A stretch of DNA of 64,000 bases from Amycolatopsis eburnea (GTDB lineage Bacteria; Actinomycetota; Actinomycetes; Mycobacteriales; Pseudonocardiaceae). The translations under genes were made by a program, and so were the position numbers. The stretch is taken from assembly GCF_003937945.1 (NCBI RefSeq), contig NZ_RSEC01000060.1, positions 682,001 to 746,000 of the forward strand, in the 5' to 3' direction. The stretch's first letter is position 1. Each line of letters starts with the position of its first letter. Under the pieces are notes generated by a model. It searched no databases. It saw only the letters and a list, made by a program, of their open reading frames with translations, and was not told the origin of the DNA. Positions 51,051 to 59,270 of the stretch are shown here, in pieces.

Positions 51051-51866
51051 ATGGGCACCGCGATCTTCCTGATCGTGCTCGTCGTCGTGATCGTCGGTGG
51101 CGGCCTCTATTTCTCGCGGCAGCGCGCCGCGGCCCGGCAGCGGGAGCTCGACGACGCCAAGGCCGACGCCCGGCGCCTCGTCGAGCGGCTCGGCGGTCAG
51201 GTCCTCAACCTCAACGGCAACGACACCGCGTCGATGCAGGCGATGGCCGACGCGAGCGAGCGCTACAACGCCGCCGGCTCGCAGCTGGAGCAGGCCCGCA
51301 CGATCGAACAGGCCCGGCTGGTGAAGGACACCGCCGTCGAAGGCCTCTACTACGTCCGCGCCGCGCGCGTCGCGATGGGCATGGACCCCGGGCCGCAGCT
51401 GCCGGAGGAGGCCGAGCGCGAGCGCGCCGGCAAGGTCACCGAGCGGCGTGACGTCGACGTCGAGGGCCGGCACTACGCGGCCTCGCCCGAGGCCGGGCAG
51501 GACACGCCGTACTACTACCCCGGCGGCCGCGTGGCCGGGCGGCCGGTGCCACAGGGCTGGTACAGCGAGCCGTGGTGGAAGCCCGCGCTCGTCGCCGGTG
51601 CCTGGGGCCTCGGGTCGATGTTCCTGTTCAGCGCGATGTTCTCCGGCATGAGCGGCATCGCCAGCGCGTCGGCGTGGGAGTCGGGCTACGACGCGGGCCA
51701 GCAGGACGCGCTCGAGTCCGGCGACATGGGCGGCGACGGTGGTGACGGCGGCGGCGACTTCGGTGGCGACGGCGGCGACATGGGCGGCGGCGACTGGGGC
51801 GGCGGCGGTTTCGACGGCGGCGGTTTCGACGGCGGTGGCTTCGACGGCGGCGGCTTCGACTTCTGA
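51051..51866 (+). CDS. DUF1542-like membrane-anchored protein with Gly/Asp-rich tail
   Basis: 271 residues from ATG 51051 (GGGAG upstream). The N-terminal helix (AIFLIVLVVVIVGGGLYF) is followed by a charged coiled-coil-like segment (RQRELDDAKADARRLVERL). A second hydrophobic stretch lies near 180-205. The tail from about 225 is almost only Gly, Asp and Phe, ending in four tandem GGGFD units. Similar proteins are common in actinomycetes as DUF1542 proteins without a proven role. Function unknown. Confidence 0.8.
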   Translation: MGTAIFLIVLVVVIVGGGLYFSRQRAAARQRELDDAKADARRLVERLGGQVLNLNGNDTASMQAMADASERYNAAGSQLEQARTIEQARLVKDTAVEGLYYVRAARVAMGMDPGPQLPEEAERERAGKVTERRDVDVEGRHYAASPEAGQDTPYYYPGGRVAGRPVPQGWYSEPWWKPALVAGAWGLGSMFLFSAMFSGMSGIASASAWESGYDAGQQDALESGDMGGDGGDGGGDFGGDGGDMGGGDWGGGGFDGGGFDGGGFDGGGFDF

Positions 51867-51876
51867 CCCCGAACGT

Positions 51877-51927
51877 CCGTGAAGGCCTCCTTACCGGCTC
51901 GAAATGCCGGTAAGGAGGCCTTCACGG
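51877..51927. terminator. Perfect 22-bp bidirectional hairpin
   Basis: 51877-51898 and 51906-51927 are exact complements (core GAAGGCCTCCTTACC) with a seven-base loop, between convergent genes; eleven bases after one stop and 13 before the other. Confidence 0.92.
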
Positions 51928-51940
51928 CTTTCGCGGGCGG

Positions 51941-52750
51941 TCAGGCGGGCTGGCAGGTGGGGCACCAGTAGAGGTTGCGCCCCACCAGTTCCGAATTCGC
52001 CACCGGTGTCCCGCACACCAGGCAGGGCTCGCCCGCCCGGCGGTAGACGTACACCTCGCCGCCGTGGCGGTCGACCCGCGCCGCGCGGCCCATCGCCTCC
52101 GGCAGGTGCTCCGGGCGGACCGTGTCGATCCGGCCGACGCGGACGCCGTCGCGCATCAGGGTCACCAGGTCGGCCCACAGGTCGTCCCACAACGCCCGGT
52201 CCAGCGCACGGCCCGGCGTCAGCGGCGCGACGCCGTGGCGGAACAGCACTTCGGCGCGGTAGACGTTCCCGACGCCGGCGAGCACCGCCTGGTCCATCAG
52301 CAGCGCCGCGATCGACGTCTTCGACCGCGAAACGCGCTCCCACGCCCGCTCGGGTTTCGCGTCGCGGCGCAGCGGGTCCGGGCCCAGCCGGGCCTTGATC
52401 GCGTCCGCCTGGTCCGGGGACAGCAGCTCGCAGCGGGTCGGCCCGCGCAGGTCCGTCCAATGTGTCCGGCCGGCCAGCCGCAGCCGGACCTGGCCGACCG
52501 GTTCCGGCGCGGGCAGCGGGGATTCGCCGAACGTGCCGTACAAACCCAGGTGGATGTGCACGATCCCGTGCGGGCCGTAGTCGTGGAACAGGTGCTTGCC
52601 GTACGCCTGCGCGCCGACGAACACCTGACCGTCCAAACGGGACGCTTCGGCGGCGAACCGGCCCTGCGGGCTGCTCACCCCGACCGGGGCGCCGGCGTAC
52701 CGGCGCTGGTGCAGCCGCGCGAGCCGGTGGAGCGTGTGCCCCTCGGGCAT
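51941..52750 (-). CDS. Endonuclease VIII-type DNA glycosylase (Fpg/Nei family)
   Basis: 269 residues. Begins MPEGHTLHRLAR with the catalytic Pro2 and Glu3. The H2TH region reads VAPLTPGRALDRALWDDLW after MDQAVLAGVGNVYRAE. The C-terminal zinc finger is C-x2-C-x16-C-x2-C. It excises oxidised bases. The Nei-like PEGH start suggests Nei2 rather than MutM. Its ATG overlaps the stop of rpiB as ATGA. Housekeeping gene outside the cluster. Confidence 0.92.
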   Translation of the reverse strand: MPEGHTLHRLARLHQRRYAGAPVGVSSPQGRFAAEASRLDGQVFVGAQAYGKHLFHDYGPHGIVHIHLGLYGTFGESPLPAPEPVGQVRLRLAGRTHWTDLRGPTRCELLSPDQADAIKARLGPDPLRRDAKPERAWERVSRSKTSIAALLMDQAVLAGVGNVYRAEVLFRHGVAPLTPGRALDRALWDDLWADLVTLMRDGVRVGRIDTVRPEHLPEAMGRAARVDRHGGEVYVYRRAGEPCLVCGTPVANSELVGRNLYWCPTCQPA

Positions 52751-53223
52751 CAGGCTTCCGGCAACGCCGGCGGGGTCCCGGTGCGCTCGTAGTCGAGCAG
52801 CTGCTGCACGCGGCGGGCGTGCCGCTCCTCCGGCGAGACCTCGGTCGCCAGGAACGCCTCGACGATCTCGGTGGCCTCTTCGGCGGTGTGCATCCGGGCA
52901 CCGACGCCGATCAGCTGGGCGTGGTTGTGCTCGCGGCACAGCTTCGCGGTCTCGACGCTCCACGCGAGGCCGGCCCGCGCGCCGGGCACCTTGTTGGCGG
53001 CGATCTGCTCGCCGTTGCCGGAGCCGCCGACGACGATGCCGCGGCTGCCCTCGTCGGCCACCACGCGCAGCGCCGTCTCGACGCAGAACGCCGGGTAGTC
53101 GTCGGCCGCGTCGTAGACGTGCGGACCGATGTCGGTCACCTCGTGGCCCTGCTTCTCCAGGTGAGCCACCAGGTGGTTCTTCAGCTCGAAACCGGCATGG
53201 TCGGATCCCAAGTAGACACGCAC
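52750..53223 (-). CDS. rpiB: Ribose-5-phosphate isomerase B
   Basis: 157 residues from the GTG at 53221-53223 (VRVYLGSDHAGFELK). It has the RpiB/LacAB fold with SDHAG and GGSGNGEQIAANKVPGARA. The Glu in NGEQ stands where E. coli RpiB has its catalytic Cys, as in mycobacterial RpiB. It interconverts ribose-5- and ribulose-5-phosphate. Translationally coupled to the glycosylase gene. Confidence 0.94.
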   Translation of the reverse strand: MRVYLGSDHAGFELKNHLVAHLEKQGHEVTDIGPHVYDAADDYPAFCVETALRVVADEGSRGIVVGGSGNGEQIAANKVPGARAGLAWSVETAKLCREHNHAQLIGVGARMHTAEEATEIVEAFLATEVSPEERHARRVQQLLDYERTGTPPALPEA

Positions 53224-53268
53224 GGCTGGGAGTCTGCCACCACGCCCGGTTTCGGGCATGCTCCGGGG

Positions 53269-53991
53269 GTGGGCATCTGGGAGCAATCGGGGCACGACGT
53301 GCGGCTCGACTGGGGCGGCGAAGGCGTCGCCGCGCTCGGCCGCGAATGCGCGGTGCTGGTGGTCGTCGACGTGCTTTCCTTCAGCACCACCACGGATCTC
53401 GTGGTCGGCCGCGGCGGCCGGGTGCTGCCGGTGCGGTGGCGCGACGAACGCGGCGTCGCGCGGGCGAAGGCGGCGGGCGCGGTCGTCGCGGGTGAGGCCG
53501 AATTCACGCTGCGGCCCTCGTCTGTGACGGAGATCCCGCCCGGGACGCTGCTCGCGCTCCCCTCGCCCAACGGCGCGACGCTGTGCGACGCGGCCGCGCG
53601 GACCGGGGCCGCCGTCCTCGCGGGGTGCCTGCGCAACGCGTCCGCCGTCGCCGCGAAGGCGCTCGAGCTCGGCGGCCCGGTTGGGCTGATCGCGGCCGGG
53701 GAACGCTGGGGCGTGGACATCTTCGGGGCCGGCGACACTTTCGGGCCGCTGCGCCCGTGCGTCGAAGACCAGGTGGGCGCGGGCGCGATCGCCGCCGCGC
53801 TGGCCCGGCTGGGCGCGTCGCTGTCCCCCGAAGCCGCCCTCGCCGCGCGCTGCGCCGACGTCGACCTGGTGACGGCCTGCGTGTCGGGGCGGGAACTGAC
53901 CGAATCGGGGCACGGCGGGGACGTCGCGCTGGCCACGCGGCTCGACGTGAGCCAGGCTGCCCCTGTCCTGAACGAAGGAGTACTGGCATGA
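53269..53991 (+). CDS. 2-phosphosulfolactate phosphatase-like protein (ComB family)
   Basis: 240 residues from the GTG at 53269. ComB-family pattern: AVLVVVDVLSFSTTTDLVVGRGG, ALPSPNGATLC, VLAGCLRNASAVA, VGLIAAGERWG, EDQVGAGAIAA. In archaea and Bacillus, ComB dephosphorylates phosphosulfolactate, but actinomycete homologues lack the rest of that pathway, so the true substrate is uncertain. Overlaps the next gene as ATGA. The exact start is not fixed by a clear ribosome site. Confidence 0.82.
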   Translation: MGIWEQSGHDVRLDWGGEGVAALGRECAVLVVVDVLSFSTTTDLVVGRGGRVLPVRWRDERGVARAKAAGAVVAGEAEFTLRPSSVTEIPPGTLLALPSPNGATLCDAAARTGAAVLAGCLRNASAVAAKALELGGPVGLIAAGERWGVDIFGAGDTFGPLRPCVEDQVGAGAIAAALARLGASLSPEAALAARCADVDLVTACVSGRELTESGHGGDVALATRLDVSQAAPVLNEGVLA

Positions 53992-54797
53992 CCGGCCGCT
54001 GGATCGACGTCGCCGACGGCGTGCACGCGCGCCGCTACGAGGAACTGGACCTGACCGTCGGGCTGGTGGTGGGCGCCGAGCGGTGCCTGGTCGTCGACAC
54101 GCGCGGCGACCTCGAGCAGGGCGCCGAACTCGCCGCGGCGGTACGGGAGATCACGCCGCTACCCTGGTCGGTGGCGTGCACGCACGCGCACTTCGACCAC
54201 ACGTGGGGCACCGAGGCGTTCACGCCCTGCGCCGTCTGGGCGCACGAAGGCTGCCGGGCCGAGCTGGCCGAGTACGCGGAAGACGCACGGGCCAAGTGGA
54301 TCGGCTACTACCGCGAAGCGGGCAAGGCCGGCATCGCCGACGCCATCGCGCGGACCACGTTCGTAGTGCCCGACCACCTGTTCACCGACCGGGCCGAGCT
54401 CGACCTCGGCGGCCGCACCGCCGTGCTGCTGCACCCCGGCCGCGCCCACACCGACCACGACGCCGTCGTGCACGTGCCGGACGCGGGTGTCGTCTTCGCG
54501 GGCGACGTCGTCGAGAACGCGGAGCACGGCTTCAGCGCGTTCTCCTTCAGCGCGGAGTCGGACCTGACCGCCTGGCCGGGCACCCTGGACGCGATCCTCG
54601 CCCTCGAACCGCGGGTGATCGTGCCCGGCCACGGCGATCCGGTCGACGCCGACTTCGTCCGCTACCACCGCCACGGCCTGCACGAGCTGATCGCCCTGAA
54701 GGCGGCGATGGGCCGCGGCGAGACGACCGAGGCCGCCGCCGTGGCAGCTTCCCGCTACCCCGGCGACGTCACCCTGGCCGCCCTCGCCACCCCCTGA
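53988..54797 (+). CDS. Metallo-beta-lactamase-fold hydrolase
   Basis: 269 residues. Zinc motif THAHFDHTWG (HxHxDH), then the His in PGRAHTDHD, the Asp in GVVFAGDVVE and the terminal His in VPGHGDPV. A cytosolic member of the glyoxalase-II-like branch; no signal peptide. Coupled by ATGA to the preceding ComB-like gene, suggesting a joint small-molecule role. Substrate unknown. Confidence 0.88.
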   Translation: MTGRWIDVADGVHARRYEELDLTVGLVVGAERCLVVDTRGDLEQGAELAAAVREITPLPWSVACTHAHFDHTWGTEAFTPCAVWAHEGCRAELAEYAEDARAKWIGYYREAGKAGIADAIARTTFVVPDHLFTDRAELDLGGRTAVLLHPGRAHTDHDAVVHVPDAGVVFAGDVVENAEHGFSAFSFSAESDLTAWPGTLDAILALEPRVIVPGHGDPVDADFVRYHRHGLHELIALKAAMGRGETTEAAAVAASRYPGDVTLAALATP

Positions 54798-54799
54798 AG

Positions 54800-54823
54800 C
54801 GTCGCTTTCACGTGAAAGCGACG
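54800..54823. repeat. 24-bp perfect palindrome
   Basis: CGTCGCTTTCAC followed directly by its reverse complement, three bases after the MBL gene stop. It shares TTTCACGTGAAA with 54838-54851 and with the in-gene copy at 6688-6707. Confidence 0.9.
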
Positions 54824-54837
54824 ACCTGGGGGCGTAG

Positions 54838-54851
54838 CTTTCACGTGAAAG
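54838..54851. repeat. 14-bp perfect palindrome, second intergenic copy
   Basis: CTTTCACGTGAAAG, six bases before the leftward stop at 54858. Same family as the neighbouring 24-bp palindrome. Confidence 0.88.
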
Positions 54852-54857
54852 TGGCGC

Positions 54858-55478
54858 TCAGGTGAAGTTCAGGTCGCCCGTGCGGGTGCGCTTGAGCTCG
54901 AAGAAGTCCGGGTAGCTCGCCAGCGCCACCGCGCCGTCGAACACCTTCAGCGCGTCTTCGCCGCGCGGGATGGAGCTCAGGACCGGGCCGAAGAACGCCA
55001 CGCCGTCGATGTGGATCGTCGGGGTGCCGACGTCCTGGCCGACCGGGTCCATGCCCTCGTGGTGGCTCTTCTTCAGCGCCTCGTCGTACTCCGTCGAGTC
55101 CGCGGCGTCGAAGAGCTCGGCCGGCGCGCCGATCGCGGCCAGCGCCTCCTTGATGACCTGGTCGCGGTCCTTGTTGCCCTGGTTGTGGTACCGGGTGCCG
55201 AACTCGGTGTAGTACTCGCGCAGCATCTCCTCGCCCTTGAGCTGCGACAGCGCCACGGCCACGCGCACCGGTCCCCAGCCCTTCGACAGCAGCTCCTTGT
55301 ACTGCTCGGGCAGCTCGTCCCGGCCCTCGTTCAGCACCGACAGGCTCATGATCCGGAAGCGCAGGTCCAGGTTGCGGTGCTTCTCCACCTCCAGGATCCA
55401 GCGGGAGGTGATCCACGCGAACGGGCAGATCGGGTCGAAGTAGAAATCGACCTTCGTGGGCTGCTCGGCAGCGGTCAT
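54858..55478 (-). CDS. DsbA-family protein, mycothiol-dependent nitroreductase (Rv2466c) type
   Basis: 206 residues. Very like M. tuberculosis Rv2466c through most of its length: SRWILEVEKHRNLDLRF, MSLSVLNEGRDELPEQY, KSHHEGMDPVGQDVGTPTIH, GVAFFGPVLSSIPRGE, LKRTRT. The active-site tetrad reads CPFA instead of CPWC, so only the first cysteine remains. Rv2466c is a mycothiol-linked thiol reductase. The single-cysteine form suggests a monothiol mechanism. Leftward, facing away from pepN. Confidence 0.92.
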   Translation of the reverse strand: MTAAEQPTKVDFYFDPICPFAWITSRWILEVEKHRNLDLRFRIMSLSVLNEGRDELPEQYKELLSKGWGPVRVAVALSQLKGEEMLREYYTEFGTRYHNQGNKDRDQVIKEALAAIGAPAELFDAADSTEYDEALKKSHHEGMDPVGQDVGTPTIHIDGVAFFGPVLSSIPRGEDALKVFDGAVALASYPDFFELKRTRTGDLNFT

Positions 55479-55631
55479 CGGGGAACTCCTGTGTCACGTC
55501 TCGATGTGGGCGGACCCCCACACGACGGGCCAACACCGGCGCACCCGAGCTTGTTCCCTTGTCGCCGGGCACCCCGTCGCCATGATTGGATGCGGGGACT
55601 TGAAAACCGATACCAACGACCAGAGGTGCCT

Positions 55632-58199
55632 GTGCCCGCCCCCAACCTGACCCGCGACCAAGCCAAGCTGCGCGCGGATCTGCTCGACGTCACCGCCTAC
55701 GACATCGAGCTGGATCTGACCGACGGCCACGGTGGTCCCGGGGAGAAGACCTTCGCGTCGACGACGACCGTCCGGTTCTCCAGCGCCCGGGCCGGCGAGG
55801 GCACGTGGATCGACATCGTCGCCGACCGCGTGCACTCGGCCACCCTGAACGGCGCGGACGTCGACGTCAGCGCCTACGTCGAGGACAAGGGCATCGCGCT
55901 CGCCGGGCTGGCCGAGGCGAACGAGCTCACGGTGTCCGCCGACTGCCGGTACATGAACACCGGCGAGGGCCTGCACCGGTTCGTCGACCCGGTCGACGAC
56001 GGCGTCTACCTGTACACGCAGTTCGAGACGGCCGACGCCAAGCGGATGTTCGCCTGCTTCGACCAGCCGGACCTGAAGTCGGTCTACCGGCTCACGGTCA
56101 TCGCGCCGCGGGACTGGAAGGTCGTCTCGAACACGATGGCCGAGTCCACCGAGGAGACGCCGGAAGGCGCCGTCCGGACGGTGTTCAAGGAGTCCGAGCG
56201 GCTCTCGACGTACCTGGTCGCGCTGATCGCCGGCCCGTACGCGGAGTGGCGCGACGAGTACACCGACGCCCACAAGACCATCCCGCTCGGCGTCTACTGC
56301 CGCGCGTCGCTGGCCGAGCACATGGACGCCGACCGCCTGTTCACCGAGACCAAGCAGGGTTTCGGCTTCTACCACGAGAAGTTCGGCACGCCCTACCCGT
56401 TCTCCAAGTACGACCAGCTGTTCGTGCCGGAGTTCAACGCGGGCGCGATGGAGAACGCCGGCGCGGTGACCTTCCTGGAGGACTACGTCTTCCGCAGCCG
56501 CGTCACCCGCTACGCCTACGAGCGGCGCGCCGAGACGCTGCTGCACGAGATGGCGCACATGTGGTTCGGCGACCTGGTCACCATGCGCTGGTGGGACGAC
56601 CTGTGGCTGAACGAGTCGTTCGCGACCTTCGCCAGCGTCCTGGCCCAGGCCGAAGCGACCGAGTACAAGAACGCGTGGACCAGCTTCGCGAACATCGAGA
56701 AGTCGTGGGCCTACCGGCAGGACCAGCTGCCCTCGACGCACCCGATCGCGGCCGACATCGTCGACCTGCACGCGGTCGAGGTCAACTTCGACGGCATCAC
56801 GTACGCCAAGGGCGCGAGCGTGCTGAAGCAGCTCGTCGCCTACGTCGGGCTGGACCACTTCCTCGACGGCCTGAAGGTGTACTTCGGCAAGCACGCCTGG
56901 GGCAACGCGACCCTGGCCGACCTGCTGGGCGCGCTGGAGGAGGCGTCCGGGCGCGACCTGTCGTGGTGGAGCGCGCAGTGGCTGGAGACCACCGGGCTCA
57001 ACTCGCTGAGCCCGCGCTACGAGGTCGGCGCGGACGGGACGTTCACCTCGTTCGCCGTCGTGCAGTCCGGCGCCAAGCCGGGTGCCGGTGAGCTGCGCAC
57101 GCACCGCGTCGCCGTGGGCGTGTACGACGAGGACGCCTCGGGCAAGATCGTCCGCACGCACCGCGTGGAGCTGGACGTCGACGGTGAGCGCACCGAGGTG
57201 CCGGACCTGGTCGGCCTGCCCGCGGGCAAGCTGGTGCTGGTCAACGACGACGACCTGACGTACTGCACGATGCGCCTCGACCCGACGTCGCTCACGACGC
57301 TGATCGACCGCGTCGCCGACATCACCGAGTCGCTCCCGCGCACCCTGTGCTGGTCGGCGGCGTGGGAGATGACCCGCGAGGCCGAGCTGAAGGCCCGCGA
57401 CTTCGTCACGCTGGTCCAGCGCGGCATCCACACCGAGACCGAGGTCGGCGTCGTCCAGCGGCTGCTGCTGCAGGCCCAGACCGCGCTGAACTCGTACGCG
57501 GAGCAGGAGTGGGCGGCCTCGACCGGCTGGCCGGCGTTCACCGGGCGGCTGCTGGAGCTGGTCCGCGCCGCGGAGCCGGGTTCGGACCACCAGCTGGCGT
57601 TCGTGAACTCGCTGGCGGGCTCGGTCCTGGACGAGGCGACGCTGTCGGTGGTGGCCGGCTGGCTCCACGGTTCCGCGCCGCTCGACGGCCTGACGGTGGA
57701 CACCGACCTGCGCTGGCGCCTGCTGCACGCGCTGGTGGCCCACGGCAAGGCCGACGCGGCGGAGATCGACGCGGAACTGTCCCGCGACAACACGGCCACC
57801 GGCCGCCGCCAGGCGGAGCGCGCCCGCGCCCTGCGCCCGACGGCCGAGGCCAAGTCGGACGCGTGGCAGCGCGCGGTGTACGACGACGAGCTGCCGAACG
57901 CGGTCAGCGACTCGCTCATCTCGGGCTTCTCGCACCCGGGCCAGAAAGCGCTGCTGGGCTCGTACGTGGCCAAGTACTTCGAGGTGATCGACGAGGTCTG
58001 GCAGCGGCGGTCCAGCGAGCGCGCGCAGCCGATCGCGATCGGGCTGTACCCGTCGTGGGCTGTGGACCAGGAGACGGTCACGGCGTCGGACGAGTGGCTG
58101 GCGGGCGACCACTCGCAGGCCCTGCGCCGGCTGGTTTCGGAGGGCCGGGCGGGCATCGTGCGCGCGCTGGCGGCGCGGGACTTCGACGCGCAGTCCTGA
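55632..58199 (+). CDS. pepN: Aminopeptidase N (M1 family)
   Basis: 855 residues from the GTG at 55632 (VPAPNLTRDQAKLRADLL, the usual actinomycete start); AGAGG lies five bases upstream. Exopeptidase motif GAMENAG, zinc site HEMAHMWFGDLV with the second Glu in NESFA, and the ERAP-like C-terminal helical domain. Cytosolic zinc enzyme that trims N-terminal residues from peptides. A monocistronic housekeeping gene ending at a strong terminator. Confidence 0.96.
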   Translation: MPAPNLTRDQAKLRADLLDVTAYDIELDLTDGHGGPGEKTFASTTTVRFSSARAGEGTWIDIVADRVHSATLNGADVDVSAYVEDKGIALAGLAEANELTVSADCRYMNTGEGLHRFVDPVDDGVYLYTQFETADAKRMFACFDQPDLKSVYRLTVIAPRDWKVVSNTMAESTEETPEGAVRTVFKESERLSTYLVALIAGPYAEWRDEYTDAHKTIPLGVYCRASLAEHMDADRLFTETKQGFGFYHEKFGTPYPFSKYDQLFVPEFNAGAMENAGAVTFLEDYVFRSRVTRYAYERRAETLLHEMAHMWFGDLVTMRWWDDLWLNESFATFASVLAQAEATEYKNAWTSFANIEKSWAYRQDQLPSTHPIAADIVDLHAVEVNFDGITYAKGASVLKQLVAYVGLDHFLDGLKVYFGKHAWGNATLADLLGALEEASGRDLSWWSAQWLETTGLNSLSPRYEVGADGTFTSFAVVQSGAKPGAGELRTHRVAVGVYDEDASGKIVRTHRVELDVDGERTEVPDLVGLPAGKLVLVNDDDLTYCTMRLDPTSLTTLIDRVADITESLPRTLCWSAAWEMTREAELKARDFVTLVQRGIHTETEVGVVQRLLLQAQTALNSYAEQEWAASTGWPAFTGRLLELVRAAEPGSDHQLAFVNSLAGSVLDEATLSVVAGWLHGSAPLDGLTVDTDLRWRLLHALVAHGKADAAEIDAELSRDNTATGRRQAERARALRPTAEAKSDAWQRAVYDDELPNAVSDSLISGFSHPGQKALLGSYVAKYFEVIDEVWQRRSSERAQPIAIGLYPSWAVDQETVTASDEWLAGDHSQALRRLVSEGRAGIVRALAARDFDAQS

Positions 58200-58220
58200 G
58201 TTTCGAGCCCCGGACGTAGA

Positions 58221-58253
58221 AGAGCCCCGCACCTCACCGAGGTGCGGGGCTCT
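58221..58253. terminator. Perfect 15-bp bidirectional hairpin
   Basis: 58221-58235 and 58239-58253 are exact complements (AGAGCCCCGCACCTC) with a three-base loop, between pepN and the convergent DUF5130 gene. Confidence 0.95.
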
Positions 58254-58262
58254 GGCGCGAAA

Positions 58263-58751
58263 TCAGCGGGGCGCGGGCCCAGCCTGGTCGGACAGCATGC
58301 GCAGTGCGTTCACCAGGCCGTTGACCAGCCCGCGAACGAGGTCGCCCTCCTTGAAGGACGCCACCATGCTCGCCACCGCCAGCTTGGCGCCGCGGTCCGG
58401 GAGGCGGGTGTACGCCGTCTTGCCCGTGACGATCTCGATCTTGCGCTCGCCCGGGGAGACCGCGATCAGGACCGCGTTGGCCGGGTCCGCCGTCGTCGAG
58501 TGCAGCTTCTCCGCGGACGCGCGGCTGTCCTCGCCCAGTTCGCCGAGGTACAGGCTGAAGTCGAGGCCGGTCTCCCGGCTCGCGAACGTCAGCGCCTCGT
58601 CCAGGCGGGCCAGCTGGCGGGTGTCGAACGGGCCCGTCGGCGCGGCCGGCTCGTACATCTTCGCGGCCGACACGCGGCCGCTCGACGTCAGGGCCTCGCC
58701 GTACGCCAGCTCGGACTCGTCGACGCGCTTGGTCAGCTCACCAGTTGCCAC
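58263..58751 (-). CDS. DUF5130 / TPM-like protein
   Basis: 162 residues. The pattern (SGRVSAAKMYEPAAPTGPFDTRQLARLDEAL, YLGELGEDSRASAEKLH, AVLIAVSPGERKIEIVTG) matches the actinomycete DUF5130 family, related to TPM domains. No membrane segment. It overlaps the small membrane-protein gene by 14 bases, and the two probably form a conserved pair. Function unknown. Confidence 0.85.
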   Translation of the reverse strand: MATGELTKRVDESELAYGEALTSSGRVSAAKMYEPAAPTGPFDTRQLARLDEALTFASRETGLDFSLYLGELGEDSRASAEKLHSTTADPANAVLIAVSPGERKIEIVTGKTAYTRLPDRGAKLAVASMVASFKEGDLVRGLVNGLVNALRMLSDQAGPAPR

Positions 58752-58992
58752 GAGCGCCTCCCGCCGCGGTCGCGGCGCCCGAAGGCGCCTTGCTTTCGGC
58801 GCCGGCGTGCCGGTGCCCCTCGCCGACCCCTTCGGGGTTGGCGCTCCACCACATGGCCGGGTACTCCCAAGCCTGGCCGGACCGGTACCGCGGGGCGCCG
58901 CCGGACCTGCGCCGGAGCGTCAGGAGCCCGGCGAGACCGTAGATGGCCAGCGGGATCACGGCGAAGACCACGATCGTCTCGACAACGTTCAC
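58738..58992 (-). CDS. Small membrane protein paired with DUF5130
   Basis: 84 residues from the GTG at 58990-58992. One N-terminal helix (VETIVVFAVIPLAIYGLAGLL), then a basic loop and a soluble tail with YRSGQAWEYPAMWWSANPEG. Overlaps the DUF5130 gene, so translation is coupled. No function known to me. The 278-bp gap to the next rightward gene must hold both promoters. Confidence 0.75.
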   Translation of the reverse strand: MNVVETIVVFAVIPLAIYGLAGLLTLRRRSGGAPRYRSGQAWEYPAMWWSANPEGVGEGHRHAGAESKAPSGAATAAGGARGNW

Positions 58993-59270
58993 GCCGCTGA
59001 GGGTATCGGATGACCTCCGCGCCCACCGCGCGCGCCGCACTCGACCGTTCGTCGTAAGCCGGGTGCCGTCCGCCGCTTGGCTCGCGGCCACTGGAACGTT
59101 GGGGCGAAGACCGTCGGGCCGAAAGGTTGCAACTCAACGTACAGGCGGCCGCACCCGCCGCTGTCGTCTTGTCGCAGCCTTGAAATCCTCGTAGCTTTTT
59201 CACCTGTACGGGCCTTGCGCCCCGCTCCCCAGCCCCAGCAGGTAACGCACCGGTCCCAGGAGGCCTTGCC

